Assembly (NCBI RefSeq): GCF_048544455.1
Contig: NC_133526.1
Span: 2,186,001 to 2,250,000, forward strand
Origin: Silene latifolia
Lineage: Eukaryota; Streptophyta; Magnoliopsida; Caryophyllales; Caryophyllaceae
Direction: 5' to 3'
Length of the DNA stretch: 64,000 nt
The notes under the pieces are model-generated. The model searched no databases. It saw only the letters and a list, made by a program, of their open reading frames with translations, and was not told the origin of the DNA. Below are positions 1 to 13,386 of this stretch, piece by piece (the first letter of the stretch is position 1; every line of letters starts with the position of its first letter). The translations under genes were made by a program, and so were the position numbers.

Positions 1-1599
1 TAAAGGTTTTGAGTCGAGTTTTCTCCCGAAACCTTAAATCATCACCTTAGCTACAGAGTACTGATAAGACGGTCTTACCCAAATAATCGGCGAATATAGA
101 TATCAGACAAGTAATGAATTGATAATCAATTCATTCTTTAGTATTTACCCTTTATTAATCAAGACATGATCTAATTGACAAAAAAATCAACTAAAAAAGT
201 TCATATCAAGGTATAAAATCATTAATTGGGCGATTATTAAGTTTCAGTACTAGAGCGAGAAAACAATCTCAACCAAAAGCTTAAGATAATCATCGAGGTG
301 CAATCAATCATTTTAGGCAATTTCTCATTTGAGCTTGTGGCGGATAGTGACTCTCTCACATAATTGCAAGTGGGACGAATATGGAGCGGCCCACTTGCCC
401 TCCCACCTGCATATTGTGAGAGAATCACTATTCGTTTATAGTTCTTAGACAAATCATATCATCATCGAATCTTGAATAACCAGCTACTATTTTTTTTGTG
501 AAAAACGAGTCAGAGGGGCGATTTGGATGCTGACGGGATTAATTGCTAAAATCTAAATAGTAGCTCCACTTGATACAATAATATTGTGTTATAGTATTAA
601 TACTTTGATTTACTAATAGACACATATATCTCTACTATTAACATTATTCCTCTAAAAAAAACTTCAACCATAATAAATCTAATCAAAAATTTCCATACAA
701 ATAAAAATTAACAGTATCATGTAGTATAGAAAATTAATGCTTCCTCCAATTCATTTGATTCTTTGATTGGACTAAAATACTCGTAACAAAAAAAATAAAA
801 ACGTAAAGAACCGGACGAATCGACAATGAAAAAAACATACCTTTACAAGAGTATGACTTGGGATATGAATGAACACCAATGAAAAAAGATGGGTACTTTG
901 TAATTCCACAAACATCTCTAGGAAATGTAAGGAATTTAGCTTCAACCAATCTCAACTCCATTAAAATGGATTTATTAAAACCTTCAAAAATCAGGAAAAA
1001 AAAATGCTATTTTTATTAGAATGATCAGTTAAGAAAGTAACCATAATACGTAAAAAATAGCTAGGTATGTCATTTAACACGTAAAACATGCTGACGGGAT
1101 TTGAACTCAGGTCATTAATATTATTCCTCGTAACTTTATCAACTAAGTTAATTAATATTTGTATAAATTATGATTATGCATGTATATAAGTGGGTAAATA
1201 AAACATTAATGTAAGACGGTTTTACCTAAGAATTGTAGCGGAATATGGAGATGTGGCAAGTAATGAGAGAGGAGGAAGTGACGGTGATGAGTGATAGATA
1301 GTTGATCCAAAAGATGAGGATTTTTATAGTGAGTTTACATAACATGTGGTTGACGTTATATAGTGTTGTTGTCCGTACTTATATAAGTGAATTAATAAGT
1401 GAAATAGTGACCAACCTTGGGAAATGATAGAATCTTGTAATATTAAAATTTAATGTCAGTAGTAATAAAAATAATGGAATAATTCCATTTTTGAAAGGAA
1501 CCTTTTTTAAAATGGTGGAGTATCTTTATCTTATGTGAAATGCTCTACTATAGTAAAAGCTTAGTAAATGGGTCATTAATATGTTACCTTTTAATTTTA
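1..1599. other. AT-rich intergenic stretch, no gene seen
   Basis: No reading frame here resembles a protein I know and the frames are short and AT-rich. The only structured part is a MITE remnant near 322-450. A sequence near 1091-1150 resembles an antisense tRNA-like or SINE fragment but is too degenerate to call. Confidence 0.6.
322..450. repeat. Remnant of a Mutator-type MITE
   Basis: Two inverted arms flank a short centre: tagtgactctctcacata on the left and tattgtgagagaatcacta on the right. The same subterminal arms (ctctcacaaaa / ttttgtgagag) occur in the better preserved elements at 11698-11892, 17962-18131 and 19690-19865. No target duplication is clear, so the borders are approximate. 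Confidence 0.4.
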
Positions 1600-1759
1600 C
1601 AATTAGTCTCATTATAGACGGATATATCCCTCTAAAGTAAAAGACGTGTCAAATATGCTTAAAGTGGTGACATTTTTGGGCTCATCATGCAACTTGTTGC
1701 TTGTCTTATACTTCGTATAACTATAGACGGATATCTCCCGTCTATAATGAGAATTTGTG
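1600..1759. mobile_element. Mutator-type MITE, 160 bp
   Basis: The element begins caattagtctcattatagac and ends in ccgtctataatgagaatttgtg-type sequence. A perfect 9-bp duplication (ttaatttta) flanks it at 1591-1599 and 1760-1768. The tatagacgg arms form terminal inverted repeats. It has no coding capacity. The 9-bp duplication points to mobilisation by a Mutator-like transposase. Confidence 0.8.
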
Positions 1760-2219
1760 TTAATTTTATTAAGGATCGGGTAAGATTGTTTCATCGGTTT
1801 TACAATATGCTATGTAATGTTTTGTTTATTAAATCAAATTTATTCTTTTATATTAAGAGTTAGTCTCTCATGAATCTTTATTTGTGTTCTTATATAATCG
1901 TTCTATCTCATATGAAAATTGTTATAAAGACCCTCAATAATTTCATTTGTCTGCTTTACCATGACTTACACATGATCAGAAGTCGATTTTGAAAGAGCAA
2001 TGACGTAATTTAACACTCAACACTTATGTTAAACTTCTATCATAATCTGCTTAGCAGATAATCTCACATGACTAGAATTTAAATGATAAATGATCTTTCT
2101 TAAAAGTGATATATCCATTTAAAGAATAAAATAGATTAAATAACACCTTATGTAAAATAGATAAGACAACCGTTTTCCTAATCTTAGGTATTCTAATTTA
2201 TTCCATCTATTTTATAAAT

Positions 2220-2407
2220 CACAAAATCTCATTTTAGACGGACACTATCAATCTAAAATTGTAGACAGGTCAAATATATCATGGCTTTCATAACAAGACA
2301 AACAACAAGCTAGGTAGGAGGATGAGGTCGTCTTATTATGAAAGTGGTGATATATTTAACCATCTATATCTTTAAATGGATATACCCGTTTACAGTGAGA
2401 TTAATTG
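2220..2407. mobile_element. Mutator-type MITE, 188 bp
   Basis: Begins cacaaaatctcattttagac and ends in a diverged gtttacagtgagattaattg. A perfect 9-bp duplication tttataaat lies at 2211-2219 and 2408-2416. The interior (gtcaaata, aagtggtga) matches the elements at 1600-1759 and 10140-10323, in the opposite orientation. A run of 21 A follows the element at 2426-2446. Confidence 0.75.
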
Positions 2408-3511
2408 TTTATAAATATTTCTGACAAAAAAAAAAAAAAAAAAAAATTGTTTATAAATTTGTTGGTCGAATGACAAATCATGATCCATGAAAAATATTTG
2501 GTAAGACAACAAGAATGGGCAGAGTCAGCATCCACTAGGAAATCATCAGTACCTAACATGCGTTCATCAGTGTATAACATTATCCATGCATCAATCCATA
2601 ACCAGGTCACCTTACTAATTAAACAATTCTACCAATAAACAATCATATTGTAAAATATTATACTCCATATCCAACTTAATTAGGTAACCCTGTAATCACA
2701 TTATTATAATTCGTTTAAAATAGGAATATTTGTCTTAAGCTTAATACGGGTTAATTACTGACTAAACCAAAAGCCGAATAATAGGAAAAAAAAAACCATT
2801 ATTTGTCTTCAAATGTTCAATTATTTCAATATTTAACTCGTTTTAATATATATTTGTTTTAAGGGATACTCCGTATTAGTTGTACTATAGTTTGGCAACA
2901 GTAATGGGTCTGCTTCAGATCACATTATCCATATAGAATCCAATCATATATATACATGTGTGTAAGCAAATTATGAAATGTGTAAGTTTGAAATCTCCGT
3001 CTTTATGGTCGTCGTGATTTTTTCCTGTGCTAATGTCCTACACTTCTAGGTCAACTACTTAATACGAGTAAACTAACGGTATGTATATATTTTGTCATGT
3101 CGTGGCCATAGCCTAGACAACTGGGGATTGGTCATGCATGTACTCGTATATGACATTAAATATCGGAATCATGTATCAATCTCTAAATATCAAACACATG
3201 TAATATTAAACATATATTTTGTATATTTTCTCTTGATCGATTTTAGAGAAGTTATAGAGTGAAAGTAATTTTTAAATTAGTATAAATAACTTCTTGAAGA
3301 CCAGTTAATCACTTGGCCACTGCAGCTTCTGAAAGGGGTGATTTACATGGTTCATGTGGTGGTGCGGGAATGCTTGAGCCCAGGGAGGATTCAACCCACT
3401 AGTCATCAAAAAAAAACTTCTTGTTAAATACCGTAAATCGGTCAAGGTCATATCAAAATTAAGGAAAGATAGTCCACTTCATAAGTCTAAACAAACCTTG
3501 ACCTATTACTA

Positions 3512-3771
3512 ATTTTATTTTATTTTTTGTGATGAGAGAACCCGCAACCGCTACCTTCGGTGTTCACTGGGTAAACCATCTGGTATATCAACCGTATATG
3601 TGATAGCTTGCAAATCAGCCACCCGAGAATGACAGGTTCGAAGTCTACAAAGCATGGACTCAGGCTAAGAATACTCCACAAAATTTTAATTTGCTCTTGG
3701 AGAAACTTAAGCTTGTGTCTCCTGGGAATTTCTCCCAAAATTTTAACCACTAAACTTCGCCCTTACGAACA
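3512..3771 (-). mobile_element. SINE-like retroposon, 260 bp
   Basis: Read on the minus strand this starts near gggcgaagtttagtggttaa, which contains an A-box-like segment. It has a B-box-like cttcgaacc further in and ends in an A-rich tail (caaaaaataaaataaaat). An 11-bp direct repeat acctattacta flanks it at 3501-3511 and 3772-3782, as expected for LINE-assisted insertion. A pol III tRNA-derived SINE is the best reading. Short open frames across it are not genes. Confidence 0.7.
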
Positions 3772-4255
3772 ACCTATTACTATTTTTATTATAACTTTTC
3801 TTGGTAGAATATATGGAATACCATTGTAGAATTCTAACCGAACAACGATTGGTGGTTATATATCGATATCAAGACTCAATATTACCCTAATACTACCCTT
3901 ATGTTAAACCAATACATTAATAATAAGACTCGATATCACATTACCACCTCGTATCGTCATCTCATTTCCCATTTACCATCGTAACCAGACCTAGCTTGAT
4001 TATGGCTACAAGGATGTAAACCAATCAAAGATATAGCGCGTCATGGCCGGGGATGTCCGCGTCGTGACCTAATTGATCACGTTATTCACGCAAGTAATAA
4101 TAATATGATAAAGTGACATTCAATCACATACGGTGTGTAACTGTGCAAGTGTCTTAATAAAGTTTCGTGTCTCCACACAAACAAACACCAATCATAAACA
4201 AACTTCTTTATTGTGAGTCTCGTGTCTCACATCTAAACTTTCCTTTATTACCTAT

Positions 4256-4403
4256 CACAAAATCTCATTGAAGACGGTACGTATCCGTCAAAATAGAGGA
4301 GAGAGAGAAGCATATGGGGGTGTCCCTACCTTGTCCCCCCTATCCATTTTGTAAGTGACATTACCCGTCACTTGCTCCGACCCGTTTTCAGCAAAACTAA
4401 CTG
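4256..4403. mobile_element. Mutator-type MITE, 148 bp
   Basis: Begins cacaaaatctcattgaagac and ends ttcagcaaaactaactg. A perfect 9-bp duplication attacctat sits at 4247-4255 and 4404-4412. The centre (catatgggggtgtccctacc) is shared with the elements at 11122-11307, 36520-36706 and 63184-63369. Confidence 0.75.
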
Positions 4404-4852
4404 ATTACCTATTCACTTATTTCCTCCCTCTTTCCGTTTTCATAATAGTTGAATTTTTTTCCCTCTTTTCTTTTTTTGGAAGGTTTTGTCTGGTCATGTG
4501 GGGTAGAATGTTTTGTGTGGTCCAAAATCATTTTCATATTTCTTGTGCAAAATGAAAGAGGAAGAAATGAGTGAATAGGAGGAAGTATATCCGTTCTAAG
4601 AATAAAATGGCTAAAGTAATACACTATTTATATGGACGAGACAAAGATTTTGTTTTTCCATATGCATTATGCCTTTGTCTTTAACACGAATATCTTCATC
4701 TTAAATGAGAATTTGTGATGATTAATAATTAGTCAAAATCTACACACATTTAATTTAGAAAAAAATTAGTTGATGAAAAATAGTGTTGTACATTTGAGTT
4801 TTGTACCTGGCAAAATTAAACTGACCTGAATAACCTAATTCGTGATCGATAC

Positions 4853-5588
4853 TATTGGAAATAGGGGCTTTTGAAGCTAGGTAAAATGTTTCCAATTGTC
4901 CCACATTGATGAGGAAAATGGTGTTTGATGGGTTTATATATATCCACTCCCCTTACCATATCACTAGTGGGTAAATGGAGCCTTTTGTAGAGGCTTTGCG
5001 AGGTGCTTAATTCAGCTCGCGCGCGCGTCGTGCTCGTGCCTGAGCTCGAGCCCGGCCCGGATCCGTCGGGATTTGGGATTTGGCAATCGCCTGCGGCGGG
5101 CTATGCCTATCTTTTTGGACCGGGTGTGTTCTGTTTTGTTGTGAGATAACTGAACTGTCTAGGTTCATTTATACATGTGTGAATTAGCCAGTCAATGACT
5201 GTTAGTGGGTGCATTTTTTATTCCCCACTTTTAGCCTTGACTGCTAAATTCTAGGGGCGGTTTTTGGCTCCTCCTTCCGGTCTTTCTTGGCTATACTTCT
5301 ACTGCATTCAGAAATACACAACATCTCCTCTCTTCTTTCTCTCTTTACTCAAAGTTCTTGGGTACTGTTTATGCAATCGTTCCAGGCCTGATCTCAAGGT
5401 TGAGTAGGCGTGTCTGACGGAGGCAGTAGTGTAAATCCTTGGGGAACTACCGGTAACTTGCTGATCGCCACCACGGTCGTACCGAAATAGTTTTCAGGGC
5501 AGTTACTCCCTTACCACGGTACTACAATTCGGGTTATATCTTTCTGTTCCTTTATTTTACATTGTTACTGCAATATTTCCGTCCTACA
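4853..5588 (+). mobile_element. Probable solo LTR, Copia-like
   Basis: A block of about 736 bp starts tattggaaatagg, contains cccacattgatgagg and a TATA-rich stretch (gtttatatatatcc), then a GC-rich leader, and ends near gtcctaca. Flanks gatac and tatac agree at 4 of 5 bases. This arrangement and the 3' part (caccacggtcgtaccg, ttaccacggtactacaattc) resemble LTRs of plant Copia elements. No internal region, PBS or second LTR is present, so it would be a solo LTR. Both borders are diverged from TG/CA. Confidence 0.5.
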
Positions 5589-8316
5589 TATACGACACCG
5601 ACCAGAGGACCCGAACTTGGCCCAAAACTTGAATTGACCCAACTTGATATGCTAGACTTGTATTTTTATTGTTGCACATTTTCCATTATCCATAATGACT
5701 TGATAATAACAGCCTACAAAATAATCCGATTTTCAAAAATCAAAATAACATATCCAGCTAATCTTGACCTACACCCGCTCCAATTGATAAGTTTACCATG
5801 TCATTGGATATAATGATAAGTCTAATGTACTTAACTACATATACCTCAACACAAACCCTTGTTTTAAGACCTTTTGAAGTTAAGACGTTACTTATAACCG
5901 TCGTATTTTGTAAATACTGTTAAAATGAAAGAGAGATTGGGCCATGATTATCATCAGCCCACCTAATATTATTACCTTGGGGCCTCAGGCTTTACATCTA
6001 CTTTTAAGGTCATAGACTCAGAGTTCTTGGGAAGTATACAAATGTAAAAGAGGTGGGCTTTATTACTACTGGAGCTTCTGGGCCTTGCTCTTGGTCGCCA
6101 TCTAGTTTGGGCCGGATCACTCCTATAATGGGCCTTTTTGGAAGCGGATATTAACTAAATCCAAAACTGTTGCATAAGACCATTTTATATATACGAGTAT
6201 ACGACCAACGTAATAATAAGAAATCTAACTAAATTAGTTAATGACTTATTAAAAAATTATTTATTTTGATAATATAATGTTTTTCTATATAGATAACTTT
6301 TATATTTAAATGTGTCATTATTCATCATAACATATCGAGTTATCAAAATACATTTATAAATACAATTAAATGTTAATTTCGGGCTATCCTCTTTTTGGAT
6401 TAGTCATATATTATATGACGGTCAATATATGATCTCATTGAATACATTATAGTCTTACATGGTGTAATTATACGATAATGTTATGGTTTTACTAGGTCTG
6501 GGTGGCACCATGACATCACATGGCAGTAATGAGTCTCGAGACCACCATCTCACATATATAAATTATGTATAAATTATGTAGGGTTTATTATTATACGGGT
6601 CTTACTATGGGAAATCATATGAAACAATTTGTGTACGTCGGTACGCATGAGTTTCTACTAGATAAGACTGTTTTATAGCGATATTAATATGGGAATGAAC
6701 ATAATGATAAAATTACCATAGTGCCTAATAATATCCAAATTTTGTACCATCAAATGACACTATCTTATTTTTCATTAAGTAAAAGCGGTTTTAAATAACA
6801 TATTCATGAAAAACCATATAGTAAAAAGGCTTAGACAATTTATGAAAAGCCACCTAATTAATTAATTTGATGGTTATCAGCTAGCTAATCACTTCACTTT
6901 ACAAGTTGTTATCCTCTTAATCTTAGACTATGATTTTAATTATAATATTATTATATCTTCACCTAATTATTGAATATAATCGTTTTCGTTAACGAACTAT
7001 GAATGGCTCGAACTCCTAGAAGAAATTCTCGAAACTTTGTAATTATATAAAACGTAACGATTTGCTGCTTTACATTTCAATAGTTTCTACTTTACATATC
7101 ATATTATTAAGCTTTATTCGTATACACAGCTAGCTATAAAGTTCACAACTTGGATTGAATTTTTTTTAATTTATTAAAGGTTCAATTTGCATGCATGTTG
7201 CATCGAGTTTTAATTGATTGCGTTGCAATTTTATCTCTAGGGTTTATAAACAAAATGACTTAAATGAATATTTATGTCAAAATAATATTGATTGCATATT
7301 TGCATGAGTCAAATTTTTATAGGAGCGGAGCCTAGAAGTACATATAGAATCATAAAGTCGTATTTCATGTGTAAGATCGCATCACAATATCTTCTAGTGA
7401 GATTAACCTAAATATGCCTCTTTGCAGTCTCTACAGTAGTAGTATTTATTAAAAATGAAAGTTATGAATATCGGAACCATTTTTTAGACAGATGTATTAT
7501 ATTTGTCTACATGGATATGCTTTTTACCTATCGTTCTATACCATGTTTCTATGTGTTATAATTCACTAAAATATGTTACACGGAGTATTATTTATCAAAA
7601 TAGCTCTTAAAAAATAATGATCATTTTCATCATGAATTCATAAAAGCATAACATATTTTTAACGATGACGATGAACGACCAACATATATATCATCAAAAT
7701 AAGTTTCTATTTTCATTAATTATATTGTTAATCTTATTACATTATTCAGTATTCAGAATCCCGATTCCATCACTACTCCAATCATAACCCACCAATAAGC
7801 TAACTTACATTAAGTATGGACCAAGCAAGCATGCCAAGTTGATGACAAATTAGCATTTGGTAAGATCCAAAAAAACTCCTATGCATAAAAAGAAAGCTTT
7901 ATGAACAAACTGAGCAGTAAACAGCTAAAACATGAGCCCAAATTCTCTCCATTTCCTAAAAAGAAATGGAGAGGCAAAATCTTTATTAATGATACGGATC
8001 GTATTTTTAAGAACATCTAACTGATTAAATTTACGCATAAAAATAAAGAGAAAATGAGAATGAAAGGGGTAATTATTATTTAAAAGAAATGGAGAGGATC
8101 CATTTCCCTAAAACATGTAACAATGACAAATCAAAAACCAAACTGTTGGTGTCCAACTTTATGCCCACACACCAAAACCCACTCACTATGTCGATATATA
8201 TGAGAATTTATTAAGAAATTGGTATGACCTTTCCTTGTTCTTTCATTAGTCACTATACTCCAAAATCTTTTTGTGATAGTTTTGTGGGAATGGAAAGCAA
8301 ATTGTTACCCTTCCAA
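5589..8316. other. AT-rich intergenic stretch, no gene seen
   Basis: The only features are degraded transposon-like traces at 5590-5830 (gaccc-rich, like old hAT MITEs) and several ggcc-rich words near 5940-6140. No exon series, RNA gene or clear repeat was found. Confidence 0.5.
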
Positions 8317-8324
8317 CTTCCAAG

Positions 8325-8722
8325 CATTGGTGGAGCCAGGGAGGGGCTAGTAGAGGCGATCGTCCCCACTGACTGTTGTGCGGAAGTGTGAATATCCCGT
8401 GTTGGCTCTCTCAGACGGTCGGTGTCATCGTCCATAATAGTACGATATTGTCCGCTTTGGGCCAAGCCCTCACGGATTTACTCTTGGGCTCCTTCCCAAA
8501 AGGCCTCGTACTATTATATTTTCTGGACACTTATAAAGATGAGCTTTCATCTTTATTCTACCGATGTGGGACAAGGGTTTGCACCCTAACACTGACATTT
8601 GAAAATTTTGAAATTTTTAGTTAAAATTTTCGAATTTTTTAAAGACCCTCTTATAATATTACCGTTTCGCCCCCGTTGAAAATTTTCGCCTCCGCTGACT
8701 GACATTCCTGGCTCCACCATTG
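8325..8722. mobile_element. hAT-type MITE, 398 bp
   Basis: Terminal inverted repeats are cattggtggagccagg at the left and cctggctccaccattg at the right. A perfect 8-bp duplication cttccaag is present at 8317-8324 and 8723-8730, the hAT hallmark. It shares its ends with the smaller element at 26361-26496 in the UCH3 gene. Frames across it do not look like transposase. Confidence 0.8.
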
Positions 8723-8730
8723 CTTCCAAG

Positions 8731-10130
8731 CACACTCAAATAAACTATAGACCGTCTTATTTGTGAGAATTATCCGCTTATGACCTATTATAATTCTCTT
8801 TCACTTGCCCTTTTATCTCACGTCACAAGGTTGTGACGAATTTTGTGAATAAAGTAATAACTATAATGTAAAAAAATTCGTTTATAATTACATATTGTAT
8901 CGTAACATTTGTTATTGGCACAAATATAAAGTTTGGGAAAACAAAGTGAGTTTCACCCAAAAAAAGTACTGTCATTCTACATGCAAAATATAACTAAAAT
9001 AGAAATGTAGAAGTCTACTGAAATTACCAAATAAACAAAATGTTTCAATTCCACACAATAGAAGGGACTAACAGAGTAATGTTGTAGGTTGTAGCATTTG
9101 TAAGATATATAGGTGAAATATCATCTCGAACTTCATGTGCTTATTTATATTTCACCTATAAACTTTAGAATAATCGTTACTTCTATAAACTTTCGTTCCT
9201 TAAAAGTGTCGTCATCTGTAAATGAAATTCGAGATAATGTTTTTAATTTATTATCTGTATAGTAAAAGCAATTTTTAGTATCATTTGTAATCGTCGAGTG
9301 AACCTTAAATAAAATTTTGGGGTAGCAAATTTTTCTGATGTTGTTTTACATTTATGTTAAAGTGCATATTTAAAAAAATTGGGGTAGCAAAAGTCGATAA
9401 TCTTAACCATTTTCTGAGAATTTGGGGTAGCGAGTGCTACCCTTTGCTACTATGTAGGTCCCCTGTTTGTAATGAAACTACCATAGTCTATTTTCTTTAC
9501 TATTGGATTAGTTATTATAGAATTTTTCAATGATTCCGTTCATTCAAATTCACGAGATGTGTAAGTGTTACAGATAATTAAGCAATTTTTTTAGACTGCT
9601 CTTAGTTTCTTTAATGCAATAGTTGATGAATCCATAACTTTCAATTGAACTTATTTTTATTAGTTTTTAAACACATTACACACACTACAGTTAAAGTACG
9701 TAAAAAAATGATATTAAATCTCAGGCACCATACGAAAACACCCAACCTTATCTATTTGTAAGAAGGTAATATTAAATCTCGATTCCACCCAACTGTGCGA
9801 TATTGTAAAGCACGTGAGATTGTAAAAGATGATACTGAATCTCGGTACTACGTCACTAACTCCCCGACATTGTAAAGTAAAAAAATGAGGGTAAGATTGT
9901 AGACCGCAAGTTGCAATATTAGGAGTTTAGGACCTACCAAAGGGTAAACTCCGAAATTGTCTCGTTGTGGAACTTATCCATTGAAGAGTACAATGAACAA
10001 GTGTCTAGGAGGTTTGTATCTTGAAAATAAAGATATGTCAAACAAGTCACTTTCCAATTTTCTTAGTCACCCAATTTCATTTAACAATCAATTGATTGAT
10101 GTCCTCTCTAGTTATTGTCTCATTCCACAT
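8731..10130. other. Intergenic stretch with weak repeats
   Basis: No gene was found. Three spaced, diverged copies of a ttaaatctc / tgaatctcgg motif occur between about 9709 and 9870. The phrase ttggggtagca recurs at about 9320-9440. Both look like eroded repeats. Confidence 0.45.
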
Positions 10131-10139
10131 TTATTTCAC

Positions 10140-10323
10140 CAGCTAGTCTTACTATAGACGGATATATCCGTCTATAGCTAAAGACGGGTCAAATAGCTTG
10201 AAAGTGGTGACATTTTTTGCCCCCACCACCCTACTTGTTGCTTGTTCTATTAGCATTGTGGTATTATATTTGACCCGTCTTTAGTTATAGACGGATATGT
10301 GCCGTCTATAATGAGATTTTGTG
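10140..10323. mobile_element. Mutator-type MITE, 184 bp
   Basis: Begins cagctagtcttactatagac and ends ctataatgagattttgtg. A perfect 9-bp duplication ttatttcac lies at 10131-10139 and 10324-10332. An inner inverted pair (agacgggtcaaat / atttgacccgtct) would let the element fold into a hairpin. Confidence 0.8.
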
Positions 10324-11121
10324 TTATTTCACACTTACTATTACTAAGATTGCATTTCTTTTCCTCCTACACAAATTCTTTATAATATTCCCTGTTAATC
10401 TTAAAACGGTCAAATATTTCCATATAAAATGAATAGGACAAAAATATAATACATTAGAAAAGATAAAATGTTTGTTAAATATACCCATATGAATAATATT
10501 TGACTCGTTTTAAATTTAACACGAATTTTAAGTAAGAGTAGTTGTTCGCCACCTATAGCGTAGCCAAATTCTTATCCTTCAAATTTGATGAATAGAGATG
10601 GGAGTAAATATCTACTTAATATCTTGCTGAGATAATATCTTGAAAGTTGAAACACTTATGACTCGATTCGGTTAGTAGTCATCTGTTGATTTTGTTACAA
10701 ATATCAAGAAAAATATGGGTTATTTTGGAAAAAAAAAAAAAGATGGCCTCACTTATTACACATAGAAGATGACCAAAAAAGCTTTTAGATAATTATCTAT
10801 CTACATTTGTCATTTATTTACCTTTAATTTTGACACAAAAACTAAAGAGAGAGGAAAAATCATTTGTGGTGGTTGTTAGTGGACGACAAGTGGTCATAAT
10901 TTATGTATATGATCAAATTTATCCGTAAATAATCTTATGAAAAGGTAAACAAATAAATAAAATACCCTAAAATAAAATAGGCAAATAAATATGCGGGACA
11001 AAGCGAGTATTTAATGATACATCCAAAATGAAAATAGATACAGTTATTCAAAATTTCATGAAAAAAAAAAAGTGAATAAGTCAAAATAAGTGATAATTAA
11101 TTATTCTTTTCATTCCCTTTA

Positions 11122-11307
11122 CAATAGGTCTTGGTATAGACGGATGGAGCGAACATACGGATAAATACCTCTAATAAAATGGATAGGGGGGACAAGGTGG
11201 GGCACCCCCATATGCTTCCCACTTTATGACAAATGGGTATTTTGTGAGGGGAAATGGTATCCGTCTATATGTAGACGGATAGTATCCGTCTATAATGAGA
11301 ATTTGTG
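11122..11307. mobile_element. Mutator-type MITE, 186 bp
   Basis: Begins caataggtcttggtatagac and ends ccgtctataatgagaatttg followed by tg. The centre (gacaaggtggggcacccccat) and ends match the element at 36520-36706, which lies in the opposite orientation. No clean target duplication remains, so this copy is probably older. Confidence 0.65.
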
Positions 11308-11697
11308 CTGTTTATATTAGCCATCTTTAACTGTTATACTTTGATTAGTACATCATTTTCTCATAGTATACAACAGTCAAAACTTTTTGTAAAAGATAAC
11401 AAGAAAATAACTAAACGTGACAATTTTGACATTTAACTTTAGTTTACATATACTCCCTCCACTCCATTTTTATATATATGGCGTTTTTTTCCGAGCGACT
11501 TTTTTATTACACAACAATACAACATCCTCCTTTTATCTAATCTATAATTAACCCGCTTTCAATTCAAGACGGATATTATCGTCATAAACAATATGATCCC
11601 TAAATCTAACACAAGAGCTAAGGAATATCTTTAAACCAATGATATTATATTTCTAACACAAAAGTGTAACATGTCTCTAAACCTTTAATTAAGTTTA

Positions 11698-11892
11698 CAG
11701 TCCATCTCATTGAAGACGGTCACTATCTGTCATAAGCTGAAGGTGAATAGTGACCTCTCACAAAATATAAGTGGATGGGCAAGTGGGGGTATCCATTTTC
11801 CCAACTTGCACTATCCATTTGCATTTTGTGAGAGGGACACTATTCGCCTTCAGCTTGTGACGGATAGTGTCCGTCTTCAATCAAAATTTGTG
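11698..11892. mobile_element. Mutator-type MITE, 195 bp
   Basis: Begins cagtccatctcattgaagac and ends with gtccgtcttcaatcaaaatt plus tgtg. A perfect 9-bp duplication ttaagttta lies at 11689-11697 and 11893-11901. Long inner arms (gtcataagctgaaggtgaat / attcgccttcagcttgtgac) make it nearly a complete foldback. Confidence 0.8.
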
Positions 11893-12336
11893 TTAAGTTT
11901 ATAGTATTAAATCTCCACTTGTTTGTTTATTTTATTTATGTCGACTACATTTTTTTTTTGTCACGCATGGGCCGATTTTAAGAAGAAATAAGTTATATGC
12001 GGGACATGACATTTCATATTTTATTTTGATATGGACAAAAATTTAGGAATTTTGCAATTATTTTCCATATACTTAATCAACTATCTGCCAAAAAGGTTTA
12101 TAACGAATGAGTGGGTATTTTTTAGCAAGATGTAAGTGTGTAACACGTGTGTTCTAGTGGCTTCTAATTTAATAAAATTACATACGTTATTTTTTTTTTT
12201 TTTTTACGAAGCGCGCACAAATCGCATTATAATAGAAAAAATGATGAAAAAAACAAATCTCATCTCACACTACCTAAAGAGTAAAATGTAAACCTAAACA
12301 AATGAATAAAAAAATCTAAGAAATGAATACAACGAA

Positions 12337-13386
12337 TCCCCCTTTACTAAAAGAATAAGAGATTACTAAAATTTTTCCGCCTAAATGATTTATTCTATAA
12401 TTAGATTTCACAATATTATATCTACAATGGCCATTCTTTCCAACAATAAATATCTCTATTCTCTAATATATACTAATATATAATATATAATATATTTTTC
12501 AATTTACATAGATATATTAATAAGATATTCTAATTTTATCATAAATGAAATTGTACAAATTATACGTATGATGTGATAAAATATTTTACTGTTATTATTT
12601 TTAAAACTAATCACGATAGCTACGTACAATTATTTAACAAACATTTTCATCTCTCTTACACTAAAAGTATAAGAGATTAATAAAATTTTCCCGCCTAAAT
12701 GAAGTATTCTATAATTAGATTCAATAGGTGGATTATACATCTTATGTATTACATCAGATGATATAGTTTTTGAGCATTAAGATAAAGTTTTTGAGTTTTA
12801 ATCTAAATTTTTTGAGTTTTATTATAAAGTTTTTGAATTTATTTACTTAAATTTTAATCTCAAAAAGTTAAATTATAACTCAAAAAAAAAAATTACATAT
12901 AAGTTCAAAAAAATTTGATTTTTGACATCATAAAACTAAAATATAATTTATAAACTATATAATACTCGAAAAAAATACACAAAAACTCAAAAAATCATTA
13001 CGTATGATGTAGTACATCTGATGTACAATCCTTTTTCTCAATTAGATTGTATCATATTTATACATGCTATTCAAACAATAGATACTGCAATTAAAAAGGG
13101 TATACTATTTTTTCAATTTGGATAGACATATTAATTAGATATTCTGATTTTGTTACATAAATGAAATTGTACTGTACTAATTTTATTATTATACCTATGA
13201 TGTGATAGAAATATTTTACTTTACTGTTATTATTTTTGTATGATGGTCACGAGCATTTTTTTAGCAAACACTTTCTAAATAATTATATTATTCTATCTTT
13301 TGATAATAACTTACAAATGATGTAATTGTTAAATTTTCTAATATAGTTATCTAAAAAACCGCGCATTCGCGCGGGATCTACACTAG
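12337..13386 (+). mobile_element. Helitron-like elements in tandem
   Basis: The right end is a typical Helitron 3' terminus: a hairpin ccgcgc-attc-gcgcgg at 13359-13374, then CTAG at 13383-13386, followed by T. Two Helitron-type 5' heads lie to the left. One starts at 12337 (tccccctttactaaaagaat) and one near 12650 (tctctcttacactaaaagta). Both run on with aagagatta and cgcctaaatga. This looks like a truncated copy placed ahead of a more complete one. A Mutator-type MITE (12722-13039) sits in the second. No Rep/helicase sequence is present. Confidence 0.65.
12722..13039. mobile_element. Mutator-type MITE in a Helitron, 318 bp
   Basis: A perfect 9-bp duplication aattagatt lies at 12713-12721 and 13040-13048. 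Near the ends are ggattatacatcttatgt and the inverse tgatgtacaatcc. The interior is a series of tttttgagtttt-like words. The same family occurs in UCH3 intron 3 at 24342-24915. Confidence 0.75.

Noticed and set aside
1085-1160. Possible antisense tRNA gene (gggatttgaactcaggtc)
   Set aside because: No cloverleaf can be completed; similar traces at about 16520 and 59040 suggest SINE or MITE remains.
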